Source: Butyrivibrio sp.
GTDB lineage: Bacteria; Bacillota; Clostridia; Lachnospirales; Lachnospiraceae
NCBI GenBank assembly: GCA_017535785.1
Contig: JAFXTN010000027.1
Span: 1 to 64,000, forward strand
DNA length: 64,000 nucleotides
Direction: 5' to 3'
Positions 7,037 through 16,583 of this stretch are shown here, one piece after another. Each line of letters starts with the position of its first letter. The first letter of the stretch is position 1. The position numbers and the translations under genes are program-made. Under the pieces are notes generated by a model, which made no database searches, was not told where the DNA came from, and saw nothing but the letters and a program-made list of their open reading frames with translations.

Positions 7037-9148
7037 TCAGAAAATTGAATTAGTATCAAGAATAAGAGCTATCTCACCATCACCAAGGATAGTTGCGCCG
7101 CTTATAAGCTTGCACTTATTGGTGTACTTGCCGAGCGGCTTGATAACGATCTCTTGCTGACCCATGAGATCATCGATAACAAGTCCGACCTGCTGGTCAC
7201 CCTTCCTTGCGATAACAACAACCATGTCATCCTCGGGAGCCTTGGTAGATGCTGTGTCAAGAACTTCGTTAAGTCTTACTATAGGAGTAACACTTCCTCT
7301 TAAGTTGATAACCTCTCTGTTTTCAACAAGCTTAAGATCTGCGGGAGATACATCCTCAATACTCTGGATAGAATCAAGAGGAATAGCATATTTCTCTTCT
7401 CCGACGATGACCATGAGAGCCTGAATGATAGCAAGTGTAAGAGGTAATCTGATAACCCATGTGGATCCTTCTCCAAGTTTGGTCTTAACAGATACTTCAC
7501 CGGAGAGAGACTCAACCTTTGACTTAACAACGTCAAGTCCTACACCTCTTCCTGAGATCTCGGAAACCTGCTTAGCAGTTGAGAATCCGGGATGGAAAAG
7601 AAGTTCAACACACTGTTTATCAGTCAAAAGAGCTGCCTGCTCAGCAGAAACAACACCCTTTTCAATAGCTTTGTTCTTAACGGCCTCAGCATCAATACCG
7701 TTACCGTCATCACCAACCTCGATAACAACGCTGTTACCATCCTGGAAAGCGTGTAAGAAGATCTGACCAACTTCAGGCTTGCCTCTTTCTGCACGGACTG
7801 CAGCAGGCTCAATACCATGATCGGCACTGTTTCTGATAAGATGCATCAAAGGATCACCGATCTCATCAACCACAGTTCTATCCATCTCGGTATCTTCACC
7901 GGTCATTGTAAGTTCCATCTTCTTGCCGAGAGTCTTGTTAAGGTCTCTGATCATACGAGGGAATTTCTGGAGAACGCTCTCAATAGGAACCATTCGAACT
8001 TTCATGACTGATTCATGAAGGTTGGTCGTAACGCTCTCAAGATATTCAATCTGTTCATTTACATTTCCGTTACTTACGCCTGAAGAATTGGCAGCGGATA
8101 TAAGTGAGTTCTTAGCAATGATAAGCTCACTTACAAGGTTCATAAGAACATCGAGTTTTTCGATATCTACACGAACTGTTCTGTTAACCACAGGCTTGCC
8201 GACAGGTTTTTTAGCGCCGCCGGCTGCAGGTGCGGGAGCAGGTGTATTAACTGCTGCGGGAGCAGGTGAACTTGCAGAAGGTGCTGCTGCAGGTGAAGGC
8301 TCAGAAGAAGCTTCTTCTTTGTCATCTGTGCCTTTTGCTCCGTTGATATCGAAATCACCGATATCACAACCCTCAACCTCTGAAACGGATTTAACTATTT
8401 CTTCAATCTTTTCTTTAGGCTCATCAGAAATAAGAACGAGACTGAAAGAAAAGTCGAATTTCTCATCTTCTATATCCTGTGTATTAGGCTCGGATACGAC
8501 GATCTCGCCGACATCTTCAAGTCCCTTGAATACAAGGAAGCCTCTTGCAGCCTTCAAAATACAGGATTCCATGATATGTACGGTGATACCGTAAACATTT
8601 TTACCCTGATTCTTTGCTTCTTCAAGTGTTGATCTTGCAGAAGAATCAAGACGTATAGCTCTGTAATCAGATGCGGGATCGGAACCGGGTTCGGCAACAT
8701 CCTGTGCGGGAGCATCCGAAGGAGCTGAATCTGCAGCGGGAGCAGCATCACCTGATCCTCCGAGAGTACCGTTTCTGATATCTCCGAGAGCTTTTATAAT
8801 GTTCTGGTGTTCCTCCGTACCTTCGTCCTGATTCTCGGTAATGTTGTCCACATAACCCTGAATCGCATCAAGACACTGAAGCAAGATATCGATCATCTCA
8901 GATTTGATCTTGATCTTGCCGGCACGAACGTCAGAGAAAACATCCTCCATGTCATGCGTAAGGTTCTGCATTCTTGTATAGCCCATAGTTCCGGCCATAC
9001 CCTTCATGGAGTGAGCGGATCTGAATATCTCATTGATACAATCCTCATTCTCAGGATCCTGCTCAAGAGTCATAATGTTATCGTTGAGTGACTGAAGGTG
9101 CTCCTTTGCTTCGTCAAGAAAGACACTTAGATACTGGGAAACATCCAT
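7037..9148 (-). CDS. cheA: Chemotaxis histidine kinase CheA
   Basis: The protein has 703 residues in five domains. P1 carries the phosphorylatable His46 (FRSAHSMKGMAGTMGY); P2, which docks response regulators, covers about 160-265; then comes an Ala/Pro/Ser linker; P3 dimerisation starts near 325; P4 kinase has an N box (LIRNSADHGIEP), G1 (VGDDGNGID) and G2 (GRGVGLDVV); P5 is the CheW-like domain. It phosphorylates CheY and CheB in response to receptors. A sigma-D-type promoter and a perfect inverted repeat lie in the 135-nt gap upstream, so cheA may be boosted separately from the upstream part of the operon. Confidence 0.97.
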   Translation of the reverse strand: MDVSQYLSVFLDEAKEHLQSLNDNIMTLEQDPENEDCINEIFRSAHSMKGMAGTMGYTRMQNLTHDMEDVFSDVRAGKIKIKSEMIDILLQCLDAIQGYVDNITENQDEGTEEHQNIIKALGDIRNGTLGGSGDAAPAADSAPSDAPAQDVAEPGSDPASDYRAIRLDSSARSTLEEAKNQGKNVYGITVHIMESCILKAARGFLVFKGLEDVGEIVVSEPNTQDIEDEKFDFSFSLVLISDEPKEKIEEIVKSVSEVEGCDIGDFDINGAKGTDDKEEASSEPSPAAAPSASSPAPAAVNTPAPAPAAGGAKKPVGKPVVNRTVRVDIEKLDVLMNLVSELIIAKNSLISAANSSGVSNGNVNEQIEYLESVTTNLHESVMKVRMVPIESVLQKFPRMIRDLNKTLGKKMELTMTGEDTEMDRTVVDEIGDPLMHLIRNSADHGIEPAAVRAERGKPEVGQIFLHAFQDGNSVVIEVGDDGNGIDAEAVKNKAIEKGVVSAEQAALLTDKQCVELLFHPGFSTAKQVSEISGRGVGLDVVKSKVESLSGEVSVKTKLGEGSTWVIRLPLTLAIIQALMVIVGEEKYAIPLDSIQSIEDVSPADLKLVENREVINLRGSVTPIVRLNEVLDTASTKAPEDDMVVVIARKGDQQVGLVIDDLMGQQEIVIKPLGKYTNKCKLISGATILGDGEIALILDTNSIF

Positions 9149-9179
9149 AACCTATTTACCTCCGTTAAAAGTGATAGTT

Positions 9180-9213
9180 ACAAAAGTATAATCTAATTAT
9201 CGCATACTTTTGT
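9180..9213 (-). repeat. Perfect 10-bp inverted repeat in the cheA leader
   Basis: ACAAAAGTAT and ATACTTTTGT flank a 14-nt spacer, about 32 nt upstream of the cheA start and just downstream of the sigma-D-like promoter. No run of T follows, so it is not a normal terminator. It could be an mRNA stem near the start site or a dyad operator. Confidence 0.5.
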
Positions 9214-9218
9214 GCATT

Positions 9219-9246
9219 TTATCGGCTTTTTGAACGGGGTAAATTA
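9219..9246 (-). promoter_or_regulatory. Putative sigma-D promoter upstream of cheA
   Basis: The minus strand carries TAAT, 16 nt, then GCCGATAA. The -10 is a perfect FliA-type element and the -35 fits three of four positions. It lies in the unusually long gap between cheB and cheA and would drive cheA-cheW-cheC-cheD-sigD, giving positive feedback on sigD. Confidence 0.5.
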
Positions 9247-9283
9247 AAACTTTTATAAACGGAAGCTAAAAAGAATATTAACC

Positions 9284-10354
9284 CTAGTTCACGCCGACAT
9301 TCATTATGATTTCCTGGGCTACGTCATCAAGTTTTACGACCTGATCGACGAGTCCGGCAACAGCTACTGCTTTGGGCATTCCGTAAACGGTACAGGTACT
9401 TTCCTCCTGTCCGATCACGTGAACTTTTTTCTTGGATTTTAGATTCTTGATCCCTTCCGTGCCGTCGGCTCCCATTCCTGTGAGAACCACACAGCATACT
9501 TCGTCGTAATCCGAATCCATCAGTGATTCATACATAAAGTTGGCGCAAGGTCTTACGCCTTCTCTTGTGGGTCCGTCCACATAATGTATGACACTTCTTG
9601 GACCGTTTTTAACTATATGCATATGTTTACCGCCTCTTGAAATATAGACGGTACCAACTTCCAAAACATCTCCTTCGGCAGCTTCCTTTACTCTTACTTC
9701 TGAAAGAGAGTCAAGTCTTTCGGCAAGTGATGCCGTAAAGCCTTCAGGCATATGCTGCACCAATACGATCGGTGTCTTTATATTCTTTGGAAGTTTGGGT
9801 ATTACGCTCTGAAGTGCACGAGGTCCACCGGTTGAGCTTGCGATGGCAACGATTCTGTTACCGGTGATCTTTGAGGCTGATTTAGTAACCAGTTCAACGA
9901 CCTTGCGTGATTCCTTGACCTCTTCAAACGAGAATACCTTGTTTGTGATAGGTGCTCTACTGTCTGCGACAGCCGCAAGTGTATCTATGAAATGTTTACT
10001 GAATTCATCGCCTTTACATTCAGATGCTCTGTCAGGTTTGTGTACAAAGTCTAAGGCTCCGAGGTCAAGACAGTCGAGTGTGACCTTCGCACCTTCTTTG
10101 GTATCGGTGCTGGCCATCATGATCTTAGCCTTGATTCCAAGCTTATTGAGCTCTTTTAGCATCGTGATTCCGTCCATTCTGGGCATGTTAATATCAAGTA
10201 CTACGGCATCATACGAATTTTTCTTAAGAAGCTCAAGTCCTTCGACTCCGTCACGGGCCTTGTCAGCCACCTGGAATCTTGAATCTGAATTAATGATATC
10301 ACTAAGAACCGTTCTCATGAGTGCAGAGTCATCAATTAACAAAATTTTTTTCAT
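9284..10354 (-). CDS. cheB: Chemotaxis methylesterase/response regulator CheB
   Basis: The protein has 356 residues. The N-terminal receiver domain has Asp8-Asp9 and the phosphoacceptor Asp54 (VVLDINMPRMDG). The C-terminal methylesterase has Ser174 in IASSTGGPRAL, His201 in VQHMPEGF and the Asp in MGADGTEG, completing the Ser-His-Asp triad. It removes methyl groups from receptors during adaptation. It begins 2 nt after the PilZ gene. The CheR methyltransferase is not encoded in the window. Confidence 0.96.
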   Translation of the reverse strand: MKKILLIDDSALMRTVLSDIINSDSRFQVADKARDGVEGLELLKKNSYDAVVLDINMPRMDGITMLKELNKLGIKAKIMMASTDTKEGAKVTLDCLDLGALDFVHKPDRASECKGDEFSKHFIDTLAAVADSRAPITNKVFSFEEVKESRKVVELVTKSASKITGNRIVAIASSTGGPRALQSVIPKLPKNIKTPIVLVQHMPEGFTASLAERLDSLSEVRVKEAAEGDVLEVGTVYISRGGKHMHIVKNGPRSVIHYVDGPTREGVRPCANFMYESLMDSDYDEVCCVVLTGMGADGTEGIKNLKSKKKVHVIGQEESTCTVYGMPKAVAVAGLVDQVVKLDDVAQEIIMNVGVN

Positions 10355-10356
10355 AA

Positions 10357-11082
10357 TTATGTTTGCTTCTTTCTGATTTTTCGTTCTTCTTCGAAGATAA
10401 AATGGATAATATCTTCTCTGGAAGTCTCATCAATATAAACATATTGGATACGATGTTCAAAAAGTCCCGGTCTGTTTTCAAGTTCTTGAACCTTCAGGAT
10501 ACTGCAAATCATCTCATATTCTTTATCATTTACGTTTCCGGGTAAACGATATGAGCAATAGATCATACTGCCTTCATCATATTTGAAGTTGGATACAAAC
10601 CTAAGTCCGCCTCCGCTTATATCTACTACCACGCTTCTCTGAAGCTGCTTTTTGTCGTTACTTACTAGGAAACTGCGATTATTTTCAAACGCCTCAAGCT
10701 CTTCCTTGGAGCAAAGCCTTGATTTGAGCTCTAACGCGCAACTGAATCTGTAATACTCTCGTCTTTGAAGCTTCTGAAGCTGGCTCGTCAGATCAAGTAC
10801 AAGAATATACATGTTGTCGCTTCTGTATCTGTCTACAATCCTCGAATAGCACTGGAAAAGTCCCCTTGGACTGTAGAAGCAAAGACTGTATTCTCCGTCG
10901 ACGGGAAGAAGGACGAGTTTACCTTTTTCGTAAGGCATCAGAACCTCGATCCTGTCATCCGAAGTGACGTCCATTATTTTACTCATGTAGATATGCCTTG
11001 TCCGCATATCCTCGTCCATCCAGATCTTTCCGGTGGCCTTTAATTCAACCCTGTTTCCGGGTGAAATGTAATCCGTAAGCAT
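10357..11082 (-). CDS. PilZ-domain c-di-GMP flagellar brake protein (YcgR-like)
   Basis: The protein has 241 residues. An N-terminal YcgR-type beta-barrel (about 1-105) precedes a PilZ domain with both c-di-GMP binding signatures: RREYYR (RxxxR) near 108 and DISGGGLRF near 155. Such proteins bind c-di-GMP and slow or reverse the flagellar motor. In B. subtilis YcgR is encoded elsewhere, so its place between flhG and cheB is a lineage feature. A diguanylate cyclase gene lies at 41.3-42.4 kb. Confidence 0.92.
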   Translation of the reverse strand: MLTDYISPGNRVELKATGKIWMDEDMRTRHIYMSKIMDVTSDDRIEVLMPYEKGKLVLLPVDGEYSLCFYSPRGLFQCYSRIVDRYRSDNMYILVLDLTSQLQKLQRREYYRFSCALELKSRLCSKEELEAFENNRSFLVSNDKKQLQRSVVVDISGGGLRFVSNFKYDEGSMIYCSYRLPGNVNDKEYEMICSILKVQELENRPGLFEHRIQYVYIDETSREDIIHFIFEEERKIRKKQT

Positions 11083-11125
11083 AAATGCCTGTAATCTCCA
11101 TTCTGAATTCTATTATGTAAAAAAG

Positions 11126-12049
11126 TTAGTTTATCACCTTAGCTTCTGTTGCTGCTCCCTGAGTGCTGGATAGCTTTCTTCCTGTAATGATATGTGAAAA
11201 GAAAGCAGCCATACCTCTTTGCTTTACTTCAGCATATTCTCCGGGATTCATGAGCTGATTTGCAATATTCTCAAATGCTTTAACCGATTTGGCATTGGGA
11301 TATTGCAAAGAAACCGGCGATTGCTGCATAACACTTCTGGCAAGATACTGATCCTGCGGGATTGCACCCATATATGTCAGCGGAAGCTTTAAATACCTGG
11401 CAACTACAGCATTAAGCTTATTAAATAGCTGTTGCCCTTCATCGTCCGAAGATACTCTGTTCGATACAACTTTTACTTTGGTATTCTCTCTTGAAAACCT
11501 CGGAGATTGATTAAGTGCTTTTAAAAGAGAATACGAATCCGTTATCGATGTCGGCTCCGGCGTTGTAACTACGATGATCTCTCCGCTTGCCACAAGAAAT
11601 TCCATTACTGCATCGGAAATACCGGCTCCGGTATCTATTATTATTATATCAGCTATAGCGTCCAACTCGGCAAGATTAACGATAATATACACAAGATAAT
11701 CTCTGCTTAGGTTATACATACCGGAAATACCTGAACCTCCGGATATAAATCCTACTCCTTCAGGTCCCCAAGTAATGATATCCTTGATGTTCTTACCTTG
11801 ATAAATAAGATCGCAGAGATTATGCTTAGGAACCGTGCCGAACATGATCTCTATATTAGCAAGCCCAAAGTCCGCATCGAGTATGATGACTCTTTTGCCC
11901 ATCTTACGAAACTGAACTGCGAGATTTATGGAAACATTGGATTTACCAACGCCACCCTTACCGCTTGTGACGGTAATTATCCTCGCCAATGGCCTCTGGG
12001 GTTTATTGGAATTTTTTATGATATTTCTTAATTGCTGCGCCTGATCCAT
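11126..12049 (-). CDS. flhG: Flagellum number/placement ATPase FlhG (MinD/ParA family)
   Basis: The protein has 307 residues from the ATG at 12049, which has GGGGAAAG upstream. A longer frame into flhF exists but lacks such a site. The N-terminus MDQAQQLR is the DQAxxLR motif by which FlhG stimulates FlhF GTPase. Next come the deviant Walker A (TSGKGGVGKSNVSINLA), the switch DADFGLANIEIM and DTGAGIS. There is no C-terminal DNA-binding domain. It works with FlhF to set flagellar number and position. It follows flhF by 25 nt. Confidence 0.95.
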   Translation of the reverse strand: MDQAQQLRNIIKNSNKPQRPLARIITVTSGKGGVGKSNVSINLAVQFRKMGKRVIILDADFGLANIEIMFGTVPKHNLCDLIYQGKNIKDIITWGPEGVGFISGGSGISGMYNLSRDYLVYIIVNLAELDAIADIIIIDTGAGISDAVMEFLVASGEIIVVTTPEPTSITDSYSLLKALNQSPRFSRENTKVKVVSNRVSSDDEGQQLFNKLNAVVARYLKLPLTYMGAIPQDQYLARSVMQQSPVSLQYPNAKSVKAFENIANQLMNPGEYAEVKQRGMAAFFSHIITGRKLSSTQGAATEAKVIN

Positions 12050-12074
12050 AATGCTTTCCCCGAATTTTCTTTGG

Positions 12075-13319
12075 TTAACTCTTTCCTCCCAGAAGGTTCT
12101 TGACGATCCTTTGAGCATCAAATACAGCTATATCATCAGGAACGTTCTGACCGTTTGTGATATATGCGATCGGTGCGCCAGTGTGCATCCTTATATTGTA
12201 AAGATTGCCCTTTGCACCGGTTTCATCCATCTTGGTAAAGATAAGCTTATAAGCAACCATCTCCGAATAAGCATCTGCAATCTCAATAAGATCGCGATAC
12301 TTGGTAGTTGCTGATAAAACAAGGAAATTCTCACACTCCATGACATCTTCGAGGCATCTTATAAAGCTCTCGACATCCTTCTTGAGCTCTTCGTTCTTGA
12401 GAGAATGTCCTGCTGTGTCGACCATGATATAGTCATAGTCCTTGAAATCCTCGGCTGCCTGCTTCATTTCTTCAACCGAATAGATAACTCTGAAAGGTAT
12501 CTCAAGGATCGATGCATATGTGCGAAGCTGTTCCGCGGCAGCGATCCTGTATGTATCTACAGTCAAAAGAGCTACCTTCTTCTTTTTGGTAACACTCAGT
12601 TCGGACGCAAGCTTTGCTATCGTAGTAGTCTTTCCGACACCTGTTGGTCCGATGAATATCTCGGCTCTAGGACCCTCTTTTTCGGTATCAATGGGTTCAG
12701 ACTTACCGAATTTAAGGACCATCTTTTGATATACGTTTGCAAGCGCAAAATCAAAAGGAAGTCCGGGCTTGCTGACCTTTTCAACCTCGTCCGTAAGCTG
12801 ATTTACGTAGATCTCATCAACTTCATTTTCTATAAGAGTATTATATAACAATTTGATAAAAGAGAGTGTCTCCTCGGATATGTCGTTGCCGTCTGCATTG
12901 ATCTGAGACTTCTTGTTATCTGATGCAGTCTTCTTTTCCTCGGAAGGCTCTTCCTTCTCGTTCTTAAGGATATTCTTTTCAAGAAGAGAACTCAGATTAT
13001 CGAGCTTTTCCTCGATAGCACTGTTATCTTCTTTTATCTCACGAACTTTGGTCGCTGTAGCCGTTGCAGAAACAACGGTATCGCGCTGAGCGATATCACG
13101 CGATGTACTTTTTTGCGGAGAATATGTCTTTACGACCGGTTTCTCCTGCTCCTCCTCAAGCGCAACAGTCACTTCGATCTTCTGACTCTGAAAAAGAGAT
13201 AAGATCCCTTTCTTTTTAAGAGGTCTGACATTCATCACTACGATGTTCGGTCCGAGCTCTTTTTTTGCCTCCTCAACTGCTTCGCTTTCAGTTTTTCCAA
13301 CATACTTTTTGATAATCAT
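12075..13319 (-). CDS. flhF: Flagellar biosynthesis GTPase FlhF (SRP family)
   Basis: The protein has 414 residues. It has a basic N-terminal domain (MIIKKYVGKTESEAVEEAKK), a low-complexity linker, then an N-G GTPase of the SRP type: G1 GPTGVGKTTTIAKLA, G2/G3 with VDTYRIAAAEQL and DTAGHS, G4 TKMDETG. FlhF marks the site of flagellar assembly and is controlled by FlhG. It begins 1 nt after flhA, as in Bacillus. Confidence 0.96.
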   Translation of the reverse strand: MIIKKYVGKTESEAVEEAKKELGPNIVVMNVRPLKKKGILSLFQSQKIEVTVALEEEQEKPVVKTYSPQKSTSRDIAQRDTVVSATATATKVREIKEDNSAIEEKLDNLSSLLEKNILKNEKEEPSEEKKTASDNKKSQINADGNDISEETLSFIKLLYNTLIENEVDEIYVNQLTDEVEKVSKPGLPFDFALANVYQKMVLKFGKSEPIDTEKEGPRAEIFIGPTGVGKTTTIAKLASELSVTKKKKVALLTVDTYRIAAAEQLRTYASILEIPFRVIYSVEEMKQAAEDFKDYDYIMVDTAGHSLKNEELKKDVESFIRCLEDVMECENFLVLSATTKYRDLIEIADAYSEMVAYKLIFTKMDETGAKGNLYNIRMHTGAPIAYITNGQNVPDDIAVFDAQRIVKNLLGGKS

Positions 13320-13320
13320 A

Positions 13321-15378
13321 TTATGCCGTTACCATCCCCACAGATTGTAATTCAATGTTTGCCTCAACTTCGTTATAAGAAATCACCACAAGATCCTTGT
13401 AGTAATCTTCCGTCATCTTCTTAAAATACATGCGCACAATAGGTGACGCCATGATAATAGCTTGTTTGCCGGCATCCTCAAGCTTCTTAACCTGCTCGCC
13501 GACAGATGCGAGAATAGACTTTGTCCGAGCCGGATCGAGTGTAAGATAAGCACCTGTTTCTGTCTGCTTTACACTGTTCATGATCTCCTGCTCGATCTTG
13601 GGATCAAGCGTCACGACGCTTGTAGTCTCTCCCGGCATAAAGAACTTGTTTGATATCGCCCTCTTAAGACTCTGACGAACATATTCCGTAAGGATATCGG
13701 GATCGTGTGTTGAGGGTGCAAAATCAGCAAGCGTCTCAAAAATAGTTACAAGATCTCTGATAGATATGCCTTCTTTAAGGAGATTCTGAAGTACCTTCTC
13801 GATCTCACCAAGGCTCATAAGCTTAGGAACAAGCTCTTCAACAAGAGCAGCATTGCTCTCCTTGAGATTATCGATAAGATTCTGAACATCCTGTCTGGTC
13901 ATAAGCTCAGAAATATGCTCTCTGATAATCTCAGTTAAGTGCGTAGCGATAATAGACGGCGGATCGACTACGGTGTAGCCAAGACTCTCCGCCCTTTCTC
14001 TCTGGCCCTCCGTGATCCATATTGCAGGAAGGTGGAAGGAAGGCTCAAATGTAGGAATACCGGTGATCTCATCTTCTACGTGACCGGGATTCATGGCCAT
14101 GTAGTGGTCAAAAAGGATTTCTCCGTCACTCACCTGTATACCTTTAATTTTAATGATATATTGATTAGGATTCAACTGAATATTATCTCGAAGACGAATA
14201 ATCGGCACAACGGTACCAAGTTCCAAGGCTACCTGTCGTCTGATCATAACAACTCGGTCAAGAAGATCTCCGCCCTGATTAACATCGGCGAGCGGAATGA
14301 TTCCGTAACCAAACTCAAGCTCGATAGGATCAACCTGAAGCAAGCTAGTGACATTTTCAGGCTGCCTGATCTCTTCGGCCTGCTGTTCTTCGGGAGTCGC
14401 AACCTCTCCTTCCGTAGCAACCTCTTCAATTGTCTGGCTTGTAACTCTTCCAAGGAAGATAAAGCCGGCGCCAAACGTAACATAAAGGATAGTCGGCAAA
14501 GGTGAAAGGATACCGAGTCCTGCGATAACACCACCTACAAGATACAAAGTCTTGGGCATACCAAACAATTGATTGATGAGCACATGACCAAAGTCCGCTT
14601 CCTTCGAACCCTTGGTAACAAGAATACCTGTAGACATAGAAATCATGAGTGAAGGAATAGAACTTACAAGACCATCACCCATGGTAAGTATTGAATATGT
14701 ATTAATGGCAGTATTTACATCCATGCCCATTCTGATAACGCCCATAGCGATACCGCCAAGGAGGTTGACCGCAGTGATGATAAGACCCGCAGTTGCATCT
14801 CCCTTAACGTACTTGGTAGCACCGTCCATGGCTCCGAAAAAGCTTGCTTCATCTTGGATCTTCTGTCTTCTGTTCTTGGCCTCTTCATCTGAGATGGCAC
14901 CGGTATTAAGATCCGCATCAATAGCCATCTGCTTACCGGGCATAGCATCCAATGTGAAACGAGCCGATACTTCAGCTACACGCTCTGAACCTTTGTTGAT
15001 GACCATGAGCTGAACGATGATAAGAATGATATAGATAATAGCTCCGACGATAAGGTCACCGCCGCCGACGAAGGAACCGAATACTTCAATAACCTTACCT
15101 GCACTTCCCTGTGTAAGGATAAGTCTTGTCGACGACACGTTCAGAGCAATTCTGAATATGGTCGTGAAAAGAAGTATCGTAGGGAAGAAAGACATATCGA
15201 GAACGTCCTGGGCAAACATAGCGGTAAACATGATCACAAAGGACATTGACATATCAAAAGCAAGCAGTATGTCCAAGATAGTATCGGAAAGAGGAATGAT
15301 GAGCATTACTACAGCTGCGACGATATAGAGCGCAAGACCGTAGTCATATACTCTGTTCATCAGCTTTTTGGTATCCAT
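13321..15378 (-). CDS. flhA: Flagellar type III export gate protein FlhA
   Basis: The protein has 685 residues, the usual length. About eight N-terminal transmembrane helices (20-315) are followed by the large cytoplasmic export-gate domain. The highly conserved FHIPEP-family loop is recognisable (SARFTLDAMPGKQMAIDADL, then GAISDEEAKNRR). It forms the nonameric ring that receives export substrates and chaperones. It follows flhB by 47 nt. Confidence 0.97.
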   Translation of the reverse strand: MDTKKLMNRVYDYGLALYIVAAVVMLIIPLSDTILDILLAFDMSMSFVIMFTAMFAQDVLDMSFFPTILLFTTIFRIALNVSSTRLILTQGSAGKVIEVFGSFVGGGDLIVGAIIYIILIIVQLMVINKGSERVAEVSARFTLDAMPGKQMAIDADLNTGAISDEEAKNRRQKIQDEASFFGAMDGATKYVKGDATAGLIITAVNLLGGIAMGVIRMGMDVNTAINTYSILTMGDGLVSSIPSLMISMSTGILVTKGSKEADFGHVLINQLFGMPKTLYLVGGVIAGLGILSPLPTILYVTFGAGFIFLGRVTSQTIEEVATEGEVATPEEQQAEEIRQPENVTSLLQVDPIELEFGYGIIPLADVNQGGDLLDRVVMIRRQVALELGTVVPIIRLRDNIQLNPNQYIIKIKGIQVSDGEILFDHYMAMNPGHVEDEITGIPTFEPSFHLPAIWITEGQRERAESLGYTVVDPPSIIATHLTEIIREHISELMTRQDVQNLIDNLKESNAALVEELVPKLMSLGEIEKVLQNLLKEGISIRDLVTIFETLADFAPSTHDPDILTEYVRQSLKRAISNKFFMPGETTSVVTLDPKIEQEIMNSVKQTETGAYLTLDPARTKSILASVGEQVKKLEDAGKQAIIMASPIVRMYFKKMTEDYYKDLVVISYNEVEANIELQSVGMVTA

Positions 15379-15425
15379 GCTTCATCCTCCTTTCCGTAAA
15401 ATTTTCGTTTGAACAATTATTTATA

Positions 15426-16583
15426 TCAGATCTTGCCTTTTAGGTGATATACATAAGCAAGAACTTCGGCAACAGCCTTATATAACTCAGGCGGGACCAT
15501 CTCTCCGACTTCGACGTTTGTATAAAGCATACGAGCCAAAGGCTTATTTTCAACGATCTCAACGTCGTTCTCTTTAGCAAGCTCTTTTATCTTCTGCGCA
15601 ACATAGTCCGCACCCTTAGCAACAACAATCGGTGCATCGGCCTCTTCGGCATCATATTTGATGGCAACAGCAAAATGCGTCGGGTTCGTGATAACGACAT
15701 CAGCCTGCGGGATAGAATGCATCATACGTCTTCTCGATGCTTCCATCATCCTACGCTTCTGCGCTGACTTAACCTCGGGACTTCCTTCTGAATTCTTGAA
15801 TTCGTCCTTTACTTCCTGCTTGGTCATCATCATATCTTTTCTAAATTTGCGCTTCTGATAGATGAGATCCGCAAAAGCAATGACCATATATGCAACAGCA
15901 ACCCTTGTTCCGAGATCAAAGATCAGATTACCCATCAATCCGATCGCGCTCTTTAAAGGAATATCGTACAAAAGAAACAGCGATTCGGTCCTTGCTTTAA
16001 AGAATGTATAGATGACAATGGCCATAAGTCCAAGTTTGAGTAATGACTTGGCGAGCTCAAAGAGCTTTCTTGTTGAAAAGATCTTTTTCATGCCCGATAC
16101 GGGATTTAATTTGGAGAGCTTTGGCTGCAACGGCTTAGTAGTTGGCTTATAACCAACCTGAACATAGTCGCAGATAAAAGCCACCAAAAATCCTATACCG
16201 AAAAAAGGCGCACATAAGATCAAAAGCTGCAGCATCGCATTTCTTACGATAGCACTGAGCGTTGCAACGGGAATGAATCCGTCATAAGTCCTTGCCACAT
16301 TTGGGATGTCATTATAAACTCGCTCAAACATCCTATGGAAATTAGTACCCATTATCGAGTAAAAGAGCCTTAAAATAATAAAAAGTGCAAGCAAACTAAA
16401 GGCTGTCGCAATCTCTTGGCTCTTTGCGACCTGGCCTTCTTTTCTTGCATCATCAAGCTTCTTCGCCGTAGGCTCTTCGGTCTTTTCCGCACCGTTTGCG
16501 TCCTCGGCAAAAAACTGAAGATCATATGCGATTAAGAGCGGCTCGTAATCCGGAATATCAGCCGCTTTGCATACTGTAAACAA
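15426..16583 (-). CDS. flhB: Flagellar export switch protein FlhB
   Basis: The protein is up to 385 residues. The conserved N-terminus is LQFFAEDANGAEKTEEPTAK, four transmembrane helices follow, and the autocleavage motif NPTH is in VVITNPTHFAVAIKYD. FlhB sets the switch from hook to filament export together with FliK. The reading frame has no ATG before the conserved region. The TTG at 16583, inside the fliR 3' end, is the best visible start, with GGAG about 13 nt upstream, so the exact start is uncertain. Confidence 0.93.
   Translation of the reverse strand: MFTVCKAADIPDYEPLLIAYDLQFFAEDANGAEKTEEPTAKKLDDARKEGQVAKSQEIATAFSLLALFIILRLFYSIMGTNFHRMFERVYNDIPNVARTYDGFIPVATLSAIVRNAMLQLLILCAPFFGIGFLVAFICDYVQVGYKPTTKPLQPKLSKLNPVSGMKKIFSTRKLFELAKSLLKLGLMAIVIYTFFKARTESLFLLYDIPLKSAIGLMGNLIFDLGTRVAVAYMVIAFADLIYQKRKFRKDMMMTKQEVKDEFKNSEGSPEVKSAQKRRMMEASRRRMMHSIPQADVVITNPTHFAVAIKYDAEEADAPIVVAKGADYVAQKIKELAKENDVEIVENKPLARMLYTNVEVGEMVPPELYKAVAEVLAYVYHLKGKI

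Noticed and set aside
8022-8594. 190-codon plus-strand frame
   Set aside because: Antisense to the Ala/Pro-rich linker of cheA, whose codon bias keeps the opposite strand open. No start site or family features.
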